From assembly GCA_950295325.1 (NCBI GenBank), contig OX485807.1:44792440-44856439 (forward strand): DNA of 64,000 nt, in the 5' to 3' direction. Numbering within the stretch: position 1 is the stretch's first letter; each line of letters starts with the position of its first letter. The notes beneath the pieces were generated by a model that ran no database searches, was not told the origin of the DNA, and saw only the letters and a list, made by a program, of their open reading frames with translations. This DNA comes from Polytrichum commune (lineage: Eukaryota > Streptophyta > Polytrichopsida > Polytrichales > Polytrichaceae). This document shows, piece after piece, positions 36,196 to 49,647 of this stretch. Made by a program: the position numbers and the translations under genes.

Positions 36196-38165
36196 GTTAA
36201 CAATTGAAAAGGGTGGCAATGCCTTAACCCGGATCCTATGGGAACTATGACATTATTCCGCCTAAGGGTGGTGAACCTACTATAGTGCTAGAGTGGGTGA
36301 CCTTCCTTGATTTTCCCACTTGATTTTTGGTGCACTCTACCACGATGGCCCACCCTATGATAGTGGGGGTAGTTGAATGAGGCAAATATTTTCAACCAAC
36401 CATATGGGAACCTATGGGCTTTGTCTTTGAAGGGGGGGGGGGGGGGGTTGTGCATGATGTCTTGTCCACACTCATTCAAAATGTTCACCTTTGAAATGAG
36501 ACAATAGTCTTTGAGGGTCCTTTGATTTTCGTGCAGCTTGTTTCGGGATTACATATAGAGTTAGACCAACTCAAAGATGAAACAACAACACATATCATAT
36601 TGATGGCAATGTTAGTAAACTCTTCCTTTGATAAGTGAGTCTATAATGGTTTGTACATTTTGAGCACGTATGACGCATGTCTGTAGGTGTTTATATACCA
36701 CTCAAATCAAGTAGAGGGATCAAATAATCCCCATATTTGATTAAGCAAGGATGAAGTGGGTGATGAGTTGCGATAGCAACAAGCCATCCACTTACTCAAA
36801 GTTGTTTATAGAGTATAATCAAATCAATGTGTTCATTTGAAGAAACAAGTATTATGGATGAAATATTCATTGCATTAGCATAATAACACGAGAACGTTGT
36901 TGGAGATGCTCCTAACTTGGATAAGCAACCATTTGAGACTTACTCATTCAAATGATATCACTATGATCTCAAATGTTAAAATTCGGGTGCCAATGTGCTA
37001 GAAACATGGGTGAGTATGGACACAAGCACATATGATAATGTTCATGTACACACCTTACTTTGATTATTTGTTTGGCACAAAATTGTATTTGTCAAATGCC
37101 GTCACCATGTTGGTGGAACCTACCAAATTTCAGTGTGGAATTTCATGTGTTTTGGCATTAAAAATATATATGATGAAGAAAGTGATGCATTATTAGTTAT
37201 TGAACTCATTAGTTTATGGCTGCAATTTAGGCTTGATGTATAACCAAGTAGTAACTTCATTGTGCAATGGAAATCATTAGAGTTTAGGGCTACAGGCCAT
37301 CCACCGAAACGAATGCGATGACATGCCTTTATGCATTGCCCCAAAACCCCTTTGTAACACCATTTTTCTAGGAAATGTCATTGGTCCAAATTCTAGAAAC
37401 ACATGTATGTGATATCATTTATGACATGAAAAGGCAACTATTGAGCTTTATGTAAATTTGAACAAGAGTTTTGTCAAAAAAATTAACACGTGTGAAAGTA
37501 TTGTCTGCATGCTTGATACATGCACATTACAAAAAGAAAAGAAAAGAAAAAAAGTGTTAAGGGAAGGAAACCTAATAGCACGTGAGGGGAACCCTAAAAT
37601 ATACAAACTTTGACAAACAATGTGGTTGAACTTCACTCCATATGTGTATTTTCATAATGACACACTATACATGCAATATTAACACACTTACAATGAAATA
37701 AGTTTTCACATCCAAGGTTAGTGTCTCCAATTATATCATGGGGCCCACCAATAGAACTATGATAGATCTACATGTATCCATTTTCAACATGTCCAAAATT
37801 AATGGATAAGATTTACTTAATGCCTAGTCTAATCATCTCCAATAGGACATTTCCTTAATCACCAAAATCAATAACTTCCATGTAATGGTACATGGAAGTA
37901 CTAGGTTGTCTTTTCCTTGGCATGTTGAAACCTACATCTCATGCCTCATATATTTATGAACCTAAATTGTGTGTGATCGACTAGTTGTTGATAACTCATT
38001 GTCTATATTCTCATGTGATAAGGCATGTGGGTGTGCACTCATTCTTTTTAATCTTACACATGTATTGAATGGTATATGGCTATGCTTGCAATTAAGAATA
38101 ATCAATAAAAAAACGAACACACATGTTACGATGGGATTGAGCTATATGCTAAAAAAATACAAAAT

Positions 38166-38168
<3 letters not shown>

Positions 38169-38198
<30 letters not shown>
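38169..38198. repeat. (AC)n microsatellite
   Basis: About 15 uninterrupted AC units. Confidence 0.95.
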
Positions 38199-38199
<1 letters not shown>

Positions 38200-39239
38200 G
38201 TATAGACACCATATTAGGTTCAATTACAAATAAGCAGGGTAGCTCCATGTAATTGTATAAAATAAATGATAATTTTCACCTTGATATCTTGTAACTTTTA
38301 CATTTCAACTCCAATTTTGAAACTTAAAACGACCTTCTTTGTGATTCTCAATTGATAACCATACAAGACAATTCTCGATATTGATTCTAACAACCAAAGT
38401 GTTTATGAGGTTGGAAGTGCCTACAATAGGGCCACCTAGTAAAGCCCTTTCACATTCATGAATGAGGTTGTTAAGTAGGCATCGATGGTAGATAAGTTGT
38501 TTACCTATTTACCACGGGAGGAATATTAAATGGGAGGAGGGTGTGGCATCATGAATCCATGTTGGAAGTTCATGTGGCAAGGCATTGGTGTAATAGGATT
38601 ACCATGCGCTTTTCCCTAGGGGCCATGACACTTTTTGTATAAAAACCCATGAGTCGGTCCATGGCATAAGTAATTGCTTCCTCCATCATGTGGTATGTGG
38701 GAAAGAAGGGGGTGGAGTCTATAGCCATAGGTTTAGGCCCTAAATGCTAGCTCTATCATAATCATTGATGCCAACTCAACATGTACCTTAATGGTGTATT
38801 TACACTACATAGTGATCACCCGTTATGACTATTGTTTTCTAAATTCTTCATCAGTTGAGAAACGAGTGTCGGTCCCATTTTGCTTTTACACAAGGTCATC
38901 AAAAATAAATGTGACCATATCAAAGAACGAATGAAAGAATAACATATGGACTTACATGTCCATAAAGGATAATCTTTGATGGTCACATGGATTATGTTGT
39001 GAGAGGAGGAGGTGGAGGAGAAGAAGAAGAAGGAGAACTTTGATCTCAACTAAGGGACCAACGTAAATAGAGTGTATGTTCGTATAACATCCTTCGTCAT
39101 GTCCTAAAGGGCAATGACTTTGGATGTAAAACCGCTTCACATTTTTTCAGGGAGTAGACATTCATAAGTAACCAAAAATTAAAATAAAGAGCCAATAACC
39201 AAAAAATATATATAATAATTTACCAGTGTGCGTTGTTGG

Positions 39240-39650
39240 GGTTTGTTCCCAAGAATAGTGTCATTGAGAAGGTAGGATATCAGGGTGGGTTGTGGGCGGG
39301 TGAACACTAGGACATTGAGCTTCACGTTGGTTGGGAGTGAATGTTGGTCCGATATTATGTAGTCCATGCTTTGTTGAACTCATTTGAGTGGATGTGGATG
39401 AAAATTGGCTTGGGACTGCCCGTGTGAATACATGCATGAAATGTAGTTATTAACAACCGGCCTATCCCCAAGCATTGTCAATTGAGCTAGAACAATGGTA
39501 AGTGCCATTAACTAAGGCATAGAGTGCCACCAATCTTTTGGGGAAGTAATGTGGGGTGGGGTGTGCATGTTTGCATGGTTCTATAGCTATTATGTGATCA
39601 AACTTACCAAGACCAAGATACCATGAACCACAACATTTTACTACTAACAC
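39240..39650 (-). pseudogene. LINE remnant, endonuclease-like region
   Basis: The minus-strand translation has NFHPHPLK followed by MDYIISDQHSLPTNVKLNVL. This resembles the end of the APE-type endonuclease domain of non-LTR retrotransposons (a T.DYI.S....L pattern). Frame shifts and stops are present. A diverged copy of the same region lies on the plus strand at 43920-44170. The domain call is by motif only. Confidence 0.45.
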
Positions 39651-39659
39651 AAGACTACA

Positions 39660-42200
39660 CTTGCAAACAATTATACCAACATACTACAAATTAACTTCAA
39701 CCATGAACATATAAGGGACACTAGATACATCCCCTCATCACAAACTATACCTTTATGCCACATACACACCAATGAATGCAACCCAAAATACGACATGGCC
39801 CACATACAAAATACCTTCCAGATCCAACATGATGTAGCACACGTCTACGATGACACTAGCCAACACATGATCACCATCCTAGAGTCGGGATTCTAATGGT
39901 TGTGGAAACAATACCATGCAACACTAATTATATCACACAACCTTGAACATCCTACTCAACCATTCGTAACATAATTGATATGGTTGTACCAACGATTTAA
40001 ATGCAAAATCCTTAAAATCAAACCCATGAAACTCTTGCAATATACACTCCCAACCGTAATCCTAGAATACATCACAAACTCATTCCAAAACACTCACTCC
40101 TATTTCTCATCATCAGTAACATACCTCTCTCCCCCCCCCCCTTCAAATAATTCTACTTGCCATTAACCTATAATTGCGGTATTTGGATCACTTGGAACAA
40201 CCTTCCAATATAAAATGGCAAGGAGATTGATATGCCTACCCACACACAAAGACATACACGCAACAAACCCTCCAATGGGCATGGATGGCAACAAAAAATA
40301 ACCCAAATTTTTGTTATAATACTAGTCTTACCAAACCAAAATTGTACCATAACCTCAACCCCCACAAAAGACCCCTTCCATACTCCCATGTCATCACTCA
40401 CTTCAAAAGGTGACACAATTACCTACGATGAACCAACAATCCCATCATAATTTAATCAAACTTAGAACAAAATGCCATGCCGTCCAAATACTATGCATAC
40501 ACCATAAGAGCACATTATTGGATTTGACAAACATACACAACGAATGAACACTATTGCCAACACCCTAAAATCTCCACAATATTCACACAAGTTGCACCAC
40601 CTACACCCCTAAACACCCTAGTGAATTGTAGTATAAAATGGTCCAAATTCATATACCCACCAGCACCCAAATAAATTCAAGCTACCCCATTGAAAGATGC
40701 CCCCCCCCAATACCCATCACAAATTTGTTATTACGTAGACAACTCATTCAAACCACCCAAAAAGAAACATGAGGTCATTAGAAACACGAAAAAACAAGTT
40801 ATCTTACCCACAACTCCATCAAAGATCTCAACATCGCCGAAAGACTACCGAGGCTACATAACATGCTAAGAGCATAATAGATGGCTATACACTGCACCCT
40901 TCTACTCTTCACTACCACATACCAAGATGAACCAACACATATCGCCACATAATGCCTACCGTAGTACCATAGCTGGTTCGTTCAAAAATAATTCTAAAAA
41001 TAAAAAACGTAAAAATTATGAAATTATGAAGACAGAAAAACGAAAATAAAATTAATTAATTTTTGCAATCTTTTGGTGTTTCTAAGCCATTTAAGGTCAT
41101 TTTTACTGATTTTTTTGCTAAAAATGAAAATTGAGAAATTCAGTTTTTTGAGAGGCGAACCTTATTTTTTCAAAATAAATAAATATTCGTTCGCCAGGGG
41201 ACGAACCAGCTATTGTGTTACGGTAAACATTTTCTACCTGCCAAACACCCAAATCAAAAACCCCATTCTACACAATACCACCCTAATAAAATTATCCTTG
41301 AATGCATGGTCCAAATGCTACGAGCGTGCACACAAACCACTTCAATACACAATATCAAAGGCCATGCCAATATAAATGGCAACGAACAAACGGATGCACT
41401 AGCCAAAAAGGGATGCAAATCAACCCACATGCATGTTGCTAAGCCATATGAACATGCACACCCTACACCATATTGCCTCCAGAAATATTGGGGGGCATTA
41501 AATGCAAGACACACCAGACAAAGGTCCCATTAGACACCTTGAAATACATATCATCAAATACGACAAAAGACACAAATATGCAAGTGTAGCTGATCAAACC
41601 TACCAATTACACAAATGGTTTGAAAACGAAGATATAAACAAACCCTTATTGAATAATTTTTGAAAAGACCCCGCTATCACAAACAAACAAAAAACATGCC
41701 TAATTGAATTCTAACCTAGACAATATATGGGCCATACCCGCAAACAATTATTCTATGGTAGAGATGCCTACCCATCACACACATGCCCTATATGCAACTC
41801 AACAAATGTAGATACATGGCTACATATACTCTTCAAATGCAAACAACAATACATCCATGCGTTAGTAACCAAAATACACAACAAAGCGGTATAGGAAGTA
41901 CAAAAGTTTCTTTATCAAACAAAATATCTAGGCACTACACACTCATGAATGCAAGAACTCACAACAAACAATCCCAAGAGAACACAATACCATCATGACT
42001 ACTTCCATGCACTCGCATCACCGAAAGATGCCATTGTAATGCCAAGTTCAAACCCAATTGACTTTGTGTCATACGACCCCCCCCCCCCCCCCCACCACCA
42101 GAAAACCCTACACTGGATCCCACCATACAATTTATCAAATTTACGTATTGCAATGATAGATTCGCCAAAGAAGCCCTCAAGAGGAAAACCATAAAAGGAG
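39660..42200 (+). pseudogene. Decayed non-LTR retrotransposon, RNase H-like and zinc-knuckle end
   Basis: The plus strand is markedly A/C-rich here and holds protein-like pieces broken by stops. At about 41365-41420 GHANINGNEQTDALAKKG matches the C-terminal RNase H motif (GH..I.GNE.AD.LAK.G). At 41781-41840 TCPICNSTNVDTWLHILFKC is a C-x2-C...H-x4-C knuckle as found at the end of LINE proteins. Reverse transcriptase motifs are not recognisable in 39.7-41.2 kb. A poly-C run at 42079-42093 follows. Confidence 0.55.
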
Positions 42201-43919
42201 GCATTCACGGTTGAGATACTACTTTTGGGACAAAGGACTTAAGGACTTAAGGACTAGTGGATTTCGGTGTTTATCATGATCTCAGGGAGTGCACTATTCA
42301 TTAAAACCAAGCATCACGTGCGTGCGTGCCCCTTATTAAAATACCCATGTATACATTTTATTTTTGCTAAAATCAAGCAATATACTTACAAATCTCATTG
42401 CTTCAAAATACATTTCCATACGTACACAAGGGTCCAAAAACAAATACAAAAATTGTATATAACATGTGTACAAATGTTTGGAAATGCAAAAATATGGCCC
42501 TATTATATGTATAATATCAAATCATGGATTTTTAGTTATAAAGTCGTTACTTAGTGGATGAAAAAACACATGATTCTTGGTCCAGGTCTGACTTGAATGC
42601 GTAAACGCGTAAATGCGTACTTTACATATATTTTTCTATAGCCTCATGTATATCTACTTCTTGCTTAATAGCAATATGTCTCTTGTACGTACATTTTGTA
42701 CATGCTTGTTTTAAATAATACCCCTTTTGTGCACCCACGTGTATAAATACAATACTTGAACAGTGCACTCCCTGGGATCATGATTTACTATTATTTGATC
42801 AATAAATTTTAAATAAATAAGTAGACAGTTCATAGGCTATATCAAGAAAGATATTATTTCTTATTAAATAATCACCAACAATAGAGAAATTCCCTATGAA
42901 ATAAGTAGATAAGTCATAAAACTTGAAAAGGGGTCAAATGACTTGTTTGGGCCACATCAATGGCATTTTTTTGCTATTTAGGTGTGCATTGGTGGTCAAT
43001 TATTTCATGTTTTGCATCTTGGTACCTTTGTATAAGTGTCATGTGTCCATTCATATAATTTTTTTTGTCCAATTCTAATACTAGACGTTCCTTTAAGGTG
43101 TGGCCGTGATTATATGTATTTTTGGCCATGTTTGGTGCCACATGTAAAGTTGGGCAACTGGTATTCAATACATTTTTGGTTCTGTTGGTACACACTTGAA
43201 CGATGATTGTGAGGAAAAAATTGGGATCGTTTCGATTAATTCTTGTTGTCCTTTTCATTCCTTGATCCTAAGGTGAACAATTAAGACAACACTCCTAAAT
43301 GTCCTTTAAGGAATCAAAATGATATCTTAGATGACCCTATTCCTTCTAAATTAACTTTGTCGGTGTACTCAATATGAAGTATGAATTGTAGGTATGATCC
43401 AAAATATGCTTCACAATACAAATCTAAGCATACCAAGCATGTGAAGTTATCTAAAAAAGTATTTTTTCCGTTAGACACCTAAAAGTAGTACCCCAACCGT
43501 GAATGCCCCCAAAATACCAACCGCTCATCAACAACATCGCAATAAGATGGATGGAATGTAGTCCCAATCATTGTCTTAGTTGTAGGAGCTAGAACCACCT
43601 CACATATTACGTTAATGAAAAGTTTGGAAACTAATCAAAAACTCCCCATCACGAAAATCAAAGCACATTTAAACAAATCAACACAAAAACCATACAATAC
43701 ACACACTCCGTACTAGTCCACTAAGGAAGACTATAAAATAAACAAACCACCATCACAGACCTCCACGACCCACCATAGACCGCACAATATGTGACTTAAA
43801 CACCAAGATTCAAATCCTCCAACTTAGCAAATAAGTAATGTGCATCCCATTACCAATCCCCCGTATCCCATTGAAAAACAACACATGAATAGAATATTGG
43901 TAGTGGTACAAACCAATTT

Positions 43920-44170
43920 TAGCTCAATTAACAATTCATTGGGGATAGGCCACTGGCTATTACACATTTGCTACCTACATTCATATTCAGCAACACCAAA
44001 TCACATGGCACCCACATCCATTCAAACGGATTCCTAAGAATTGAACCCAAACCAAATATAAGGCACAAACACTGACTCCCAACCAATATGAAGCCAATGA
44101 CATGGTATTCATCCTCTCCCAAAATGCACTTTATATCATTCTCCCCAACGTTGATACGCCCCTGACTAAT
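43920..44170 (+). pseudogene. LINE remnant, second copy of the endonuclease-like region
   Basis: DNA similarity to the reverse complement of 39240-39480, e.g. CACATCCATTCAAACG and ACTCCCAACCAATATGAAG. Broken frames. Confidence 0.45.
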
Positions 44171-44849
44171 ATTCACTCACAATGATTACAAACTATTAGT
44201 CATTATTAATGATTGTTGATTACTAATGTAGTATATACTCTATATACTCTTTGCAAAGGGTGAAGTAGTTCTACATCCAAAGTCATTATCCTTCAAGATG
44301 TGGCCATGGATGTTTTACGAACAAATACTTCATTCACTCTGACCTCCATAAAAGAGATGAGAGTTCTTGTTATTATGATCAAGTTTACAACCCCGTTTGC
44401 CTACTTTGTTGGCTTGTTCGTTTCCATCAATCCTAACACATGCTCTTACTTTATGGAGTGTGGCGACTCATGTAAGAGGGAGCATATGGACCATTGGATT
44501 CTAGGATTATTTGTATGTGTTGAGAGAACCCAAACAAGCTGTCTCAACAAAAATGAAGCATGCTATTTTTTTTATAGTATATAATTTTAGTAGACTTTAA
44601 TTTTATTTATTTGAAATAAAACCAACTCCCACATATTTCACCAAACAATGTGGGACATCTAGAACTCAAGAATTTGAGTACACATGGTGAAGTGGGTTGC
44701 AAATAATGCTCAATGTACAACACAAGGTACATGTGACATGTACAAATTAAATCACTCATTTTTTTTGGGTGAAAATTGTTGTGAGAAGATTTGCAAGCCA
44801 CATCTTCGACACATTTCACAAGAAGTGAAGACAAGTGAAGCCCAAGAGA

Positions 44850-45085
44850 AGACAAGAGAATGGTCAAACTTGAATTTGTTTCAAAACTGCCTTTTTTAGG
44901 CATATCTTAAAAAACGACCAGCACATTCACTTTTTGGTGCATGCTCATTCTTCTTGGTCCACATTCGGTTTACACCTAGTGAGGGGCTCAAAGGCTTTGT
45001 AAATTGATTTTTTTAAAGAAATCGGACCATGGAAAAAGGCCACCTTCCATGGTCCGACTTCATGGTCCATGGTGTATAGCGGCCC
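44850..45085 (+). mobile_element. MITE family A variant upstream of SRP9
   Basis: Interior shared with 6100-6390 (CAGCACATTCACTTTTTGGT, ACACCTAGTGAGGGGC, AAAGAAATCGGACCATG). The right end is TCCATGGTGTATAGCGGCCC at 45066-45085, followed by TTA. It lies about 410 bp before the SRP9 start codon, so it may overlap promoter sequence. Confidence 0.7.
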
Positions 45086-45496
45086 TTAGTAACAAGATGG
45101 GTTGCACTTGGGAACTAATGAAACTTCTCCCTTCACCTAGCTTATGTGCCACGTAGGACGACCTCTAGGCGTGTGAAAAGGCCCTAAGGTGCAAAGGGTT
45201 TGGTTTCACACTGGAGAGACAGTCTTTTGGTCTTGTAAAGGAAAGTCGCCGAGGGACTTCTGCCTCTGTGACTTGCACAGACAAAGAAAACAAAGAGTGG
45301 GCGAGCTCAAGCTCGAGCACACTTTAAGGTTGGATCGCCACAGTTACTGCTGGTGATTCATAGTGGTAGCCACACTTGGCAAAATCTTTCAGCCACGAAG
45401 CAAATTTGCAAGCATTAGGGGCGCTTAACAGGGAACGAGACAAGGAAAGTAGTAGTCGTCGAAGAGAGAGAAAGCAAGCAAACAGGGACGACAGCG

Positions 45497-48070
45497 ATGG
45501 TGTACATTGAGAACTGGGACGATTTTCAGGAACGCTCCATCGTCCTCTTCCGCTCGGATCCTGTCGCCGTATGTGCCCTAACCTTTCTTTGTAACCTAGG
45601 AGAGTCTTTATGACCTCCTCTTCCATTCCTGCCTTTTATGAGTTTTGAGGTTTAGGGTTATATGTTATGGAAGCTTTCGAGAGGGGGCATGGGTACGATT
45701 TTGTTGAGATGGGAGAGTGAGGAGGGTAGGAATTGTAGGAATTCTTCTGGTTAGCCGTAATGCATCGGGGTTAACCCTTGACCGACGTGCTTTGCAGACG
45801 CGGTATGTGATGAAGTATAGGCATTGCGATGGCAAACTCGTTCTCAAAGTGACAGACGATCGCGTGGTATGAATTCGTACTCTGTTCCCTCAATAGATGT
45901 GTGTGTGTGCTTTATGAAATACTACTTTGGGCTCGTGTTGCACTTCTGCATGTGTATCAATTTTCCGAGCTTATCCCTGCTCAACATGCGGCCATCGACA
46001 GCGGACTGTTTTGGCAAGGTCGAGCGATGACGCATTCACCACGTGTGTGATCACCGTTCGACGTCTTCAAGTGCCTATAGTAGACCACTTTGGCCCCGTT
46101 TCACTCGTGGATATGAATTAATGTCCCGGCATATCCCCACACAGTCCGCTCAACATGCAGCCGTCGGCTGTCGATGGCCGGTTGGTTTTAGAAAGCTTGA
46201 ACGTCGACGTCATCACCACCCGTGCGATTTCTGTATAGTAGATGGCTCGTGTTGCTGGTCAATTAAGCTCGGAATCTGGTGCAATTTGTTGGCAACCTGG
46301 TAGGAACTCTTGACAGTCTGGTAGCTGATAATGTAGAGGAAGAGATAGATCTCCTCGGTGCAGGATCATACTCATCGTCATGGTTGCCAACGCTTGCTCG
46401 CGTGAATTAGGTTTAGGGTTAGGCGAGGCGTCCATCTTCACCATGGCAGGAGAAGTCTCTTGCACCAATTTCAGTTTTGGTCAATTGCCATACACTATCT
46501 TCGCTCTAGTTTTGCTGACGTTATTCTTCTTCTTGGGACATTGTCTGTTGTTTCTTAGGCCCCTTTTATACTACAGCTCGAGTTGAGAGCTTGAACTTCC
46601 AATTTTTGGGAATTTGATACTTGGATTGACGAGCTGTCCTCCAAAACTCAAACTATTGAGAGCTTGACCAACCTCAAGCTCTCAACAATTTGATCAAATG
46701 TAAAGTCTCTGGCCATGCTCAAAGGGATATCAAGGTGGGGTGGTGTGGGTATCAAACAAAAGAGAATTCACGACAAGCTAAAACATGCTTGTAAGCTCAT
46801 GGGCTTGGGGCATGCTTAAAACAGGAACTTGATTTTTCGACATTCCTAAGCAACTTACTCAGGTAGCTTAGGATTATGACTGAGAGCTCGTTGAAGTTGT
46901 GTTTCATGGGATCCATCAAGGCACCATTGAAGTGTTGTAAGCCCAATAAAAAGTCCAAGCTCTCAAGTTGTAAAGAGGACTCGAGTGAACAAGTGTGACT
47001 AAGAGGCTCCACACGAATGAGTAGTCTCCTTCCTTCAGGCTCTCAACCTGGGGCCTTTGTGTAGTACACTTATCTACTAGATAGTCTGGACAAGAGATAC
47101 TATGGACAGTGAGGGGATAGTTATATACATTATTTCGGGTGACCTTGTCAATCCGGTGAATTGATCTCTTATCTGGATTGCCTATTTTTGGAGCCTCTGT
47201 GTATTTCACTTGAGGATGGAATTGCTCAAAATAGCAGATGTGACTAGGGTGGATAGGTCTTTTTAATATTAGGCCTCACATGTGCAGTCAACATAGGCAT
47301 TTAGACATGCAAGCTCTGAATAAAGATAGAGAAGCATATTCATGTCATAGGGACAGGTACATATGCACAGACACCAATGACCTGCATGGGAGATCAGTGA
47401 GGTTTATGTTGCTGGATATGTCTTTGTTTCCATGCTTGGTCCTTTTGTGGTCATAGCCTCCCCACCATGAAGGTTAAACTTACAGGGTGGGATGAGCCAT
47501 TGTGCGTTGTCCTTTTCTTGACTGTTGTGTTACATGTTGTATTAAGGGCTTACTTGGTGCATTTGTCCTATTCTCAGTGTCTCAAGTTCAAGACAGATCA
47601 AGCCCAAGATCTAAGAAAGATGGAGAAGCTTAACAACACATTTTTTAGCATGATGGCTCGAGGCCCTGATGGTAAGTGTTCCGTGGTACTATGGTAGTTC
47701 TTGCAAGGCTTGATCAATATACTTGTATTTGTATACTCTTCACAAACAGCCAGTGATTAGTGGAAAAGGGACGCGTGATTGATGGGTTCTTAAGACATTG
47801 TTATCCTGTTTTGAGGTGTTGATTAGAGATAATCTTTGATTTCTAGCTTCAAATCTGCTTGTTAATGGTTGTAGAAGGACAGCACTGCAATCAAGTGGTG
47901 TGGTATGACTTGAATGGAAGTTTATGCAGAGTGCTGAACATGCATCTTGGCATTTAGATCCTGATGAAGAATTATGTACACTATTATTTGCAGAAGTGGT
48001 GCCTGAGGACTTGCCGAAAGAACCTGTTGTTCAACAGCCTTCAAAGAAAGGAAGAGGGCGACGACAATGA
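45497..48070 (+). CDS. SRP9: Signal recognition particle 9 kDa protein (SRP9), four exons, complete
   Basis: SRP9 pairs with SRP14 and binds the Alu domain of SRP RNA, slowing elongation while the ribosome is brought to the ER membrane. Exons: 45497-45568, 45798-45866, 47578-47671 and 47994-48070. Introns are GT-AG and the product is 103 residues, the usual plant length. Recognised blocks: MVYIENWDDFQERSIVLFRS, TRYVMKYRHCDGKLVLKVTD, CLKFKTDQAQDLRKMEKLNN and MMARGPD. The tail is basic (SKKGRGRRQ). Intron 2 is 1.7 kb and contains no second gene that I can see; an open frame at 46380-46586 inside it has no recognisable match. The start codon is the first ATG of a motif that begins at residue 1 in the family. 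Confidence 0.97.
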
Positions 48071-48773
48071 CCAAGTCCAAGAATTAGTTGCTTAAATGAC
48101 TTCTGTGTACCACTTATTGTCAGACAGACCATATTTGTATTCCCCTCTTTTTTGGGTGAATGCAGTCCCATCAACCCCTCTCTGTCTGTAGAGGAAATGC
48201 CCTGGGTAGCGGTCTCCTTTTGCCTTAGCACATGATCTCAATCTTCATTAGCCCTTGGGTTCACAACATGCAGAGTCTTTCGAGTATATGTGTGAATCAT
48301 AGAAATGCATTGATGAACTCAGCGTACAATTGTAGGTGATGAAAGCCTTGGCGCTTTCACCAAATTGCTGATGGTCTGCATGAAAAGATTGGAGTGGTGA
48401 CAGGGGTCCAAGAGGTGCATGATCTTGTGACTAGGTTGGGCACTTCATCTTCAGCCCCGGATGTCTTCTTTTTTGCTTTCTTTTCTGTGAGAAACGTAGT
48501 GCAGTTGGCTTCTGAAGGACCTTCTAATATTGTGAAATTTTTGGTTTTCTCCAAGAAGTGGGAAACAGTGTCTTTTAAGAATGCAAATTGCAATCAATCC
48601 CTTGTTACAAGATCTGGTCTCACAACAAATGGGTTGACAGGTACTGAAGTTTTTGATTAAGAGACTAAGTAGAGTGTACTGCTTGTAGTTGGAAACTTCT
48701 CTAGCAAGTAGAGTCTCAGCGTTTTCTGCGGTTCAGGTGTCAAAAGAGGGTAGTCTACTTCTATCTCGGGAGC
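48071..48773. other. SRP9 3' region
   Basis: Probable 3' untranslated region and spacer. An open frame of 88 codons at 48394-48660 (+) has no recognised similarity and is not called a gene. Confidence 0.5.
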
Positions 48774-48846
48774 TTCCGTTGCCGGGACTCGAACCCGGGT
48801 CGCTCGGGTGAGAGCCGAGTATCCTAACCATCTAGACTACAACGGA
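48774..48846 (-). tRNA. tRNA-Glu (anticodon CTC)
   Basis: 73 nt on the minus strand. The acceptor stem TCCGTTG pairs with CAACGGA, followed by discriminator A. The anticodon stem CTCGG/CCGAG encloses CT-CTC-AC. The A box is TAGTCTAGATGG and the B box GGTTCGAGTCC. The T arm CCGGG/CCCGG is perfect. No intron. A TTTT run for Pol III termination lies about 30 nt downstream (plus-strand AAAA at 48742-48745). It looks intact. Confidence 0.96.
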
Positions 48847-49412
48847 GGTGGTGATGATGATTAGAAAATAAACTTTCAAGCTGAATTACGAATGAAAATC
48901 TTGCAATACGAGCTTTGTAGGTCCTGCTATGCATACTGAAGGTTATCAGGCCACCATTAGAATTCATTGATGACTTTGATCTTATATAAAATTGTAAGGG
49001 AACATATAAGTAGGAAGAAGGGATTGATATATGTTTTCAAGATGTTTTGAGAATGCCACTGGTAGCATTTGATCATGGGATTGCTGTGATTGACACAAGA
49101 ATAAGTGTGAACTTGGTTTATTTGCGTTCTGAGATTACTCTCCTGATGGCATTGCTTGCCTATATTCTGCGTGAGACTGTAAATTTTTATGAAGGGCAGC
49201 CGAAAGCCTCTAGCTTATGATTTTTTTTGTCAATGAAATGAAATGAATTTTAAAGTCTGGGGAGCCAAAAGGCTAATGGGACCAATGGGATTGTTGCGGT
49301 AACTTATTGGACCAGTTTAGAGGGTCCATCACTTCACCATGCCTGGATGGGTCAGTATGTTCCATAATCATCTATGTCATACAAGCATATGAGGCCATGG
49401 GCATGATGCACC

Positions 49413-49647
49413 CACTACATGATTTACGGTATTTTGTGTCACTTGCTATTCAGAGTTAGGCTACACAGTGCTATAATTTTTTTGCTAAGAATGTAATTTT
49501 TCATAAGGTAAAAGTCTTCAATGTTGTATAATATCCATACAACTTATTTAATCTTTGTTGGTAAAAATTGAAATCTATAGTAACAAGTTATAAGCATTGT
49601 GTAATTCCAATTAGTAAAAGACACTAAATACCATAAACGGTGTAGTG
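49413..49647 (+). mobile_element. MITE family B/C short derivative
   Basis: Inverted ends CTACATGATTTACGGTATTT and AAATACCATAAACGGTGTAG match the family B termini. The interior instead matches the family C element at 26132-26343 (CAGTGCTATAATTT, GTTGGTAAAAATTGAA, TTGTGTAATTCCAATTAGTA). About 235 bp, non-coding. Confidence 0.8.

Larger units (their letters stand above)
35401..45496. other. Gene-free, repeat-rich block between TBCCD1 and SRP9
   Basis: No gene model is supported over 10 kb. It contains copies of repeat family D (35650-36195 and inverted at 38260-38450), a (GAAA)n run at 35918-35940, a G run at 36433-36448, an (AC)n microsatellite at 38169-38198, LINE fragments (39.2-44.2 kb), C runs near 40130 and 42079-42093, and a MITE family A variant at 44.85-45.09 kb. 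The stretch 36.5-38.2 kb shows only AT-rich sequence. Confidence 0.6.

Noticed and set aside
46380-46586. Hydrophobic open frame inside SRP9 intron 2
   Set aside because: Short, no family recognised, within a confirmed intron; probably chance.
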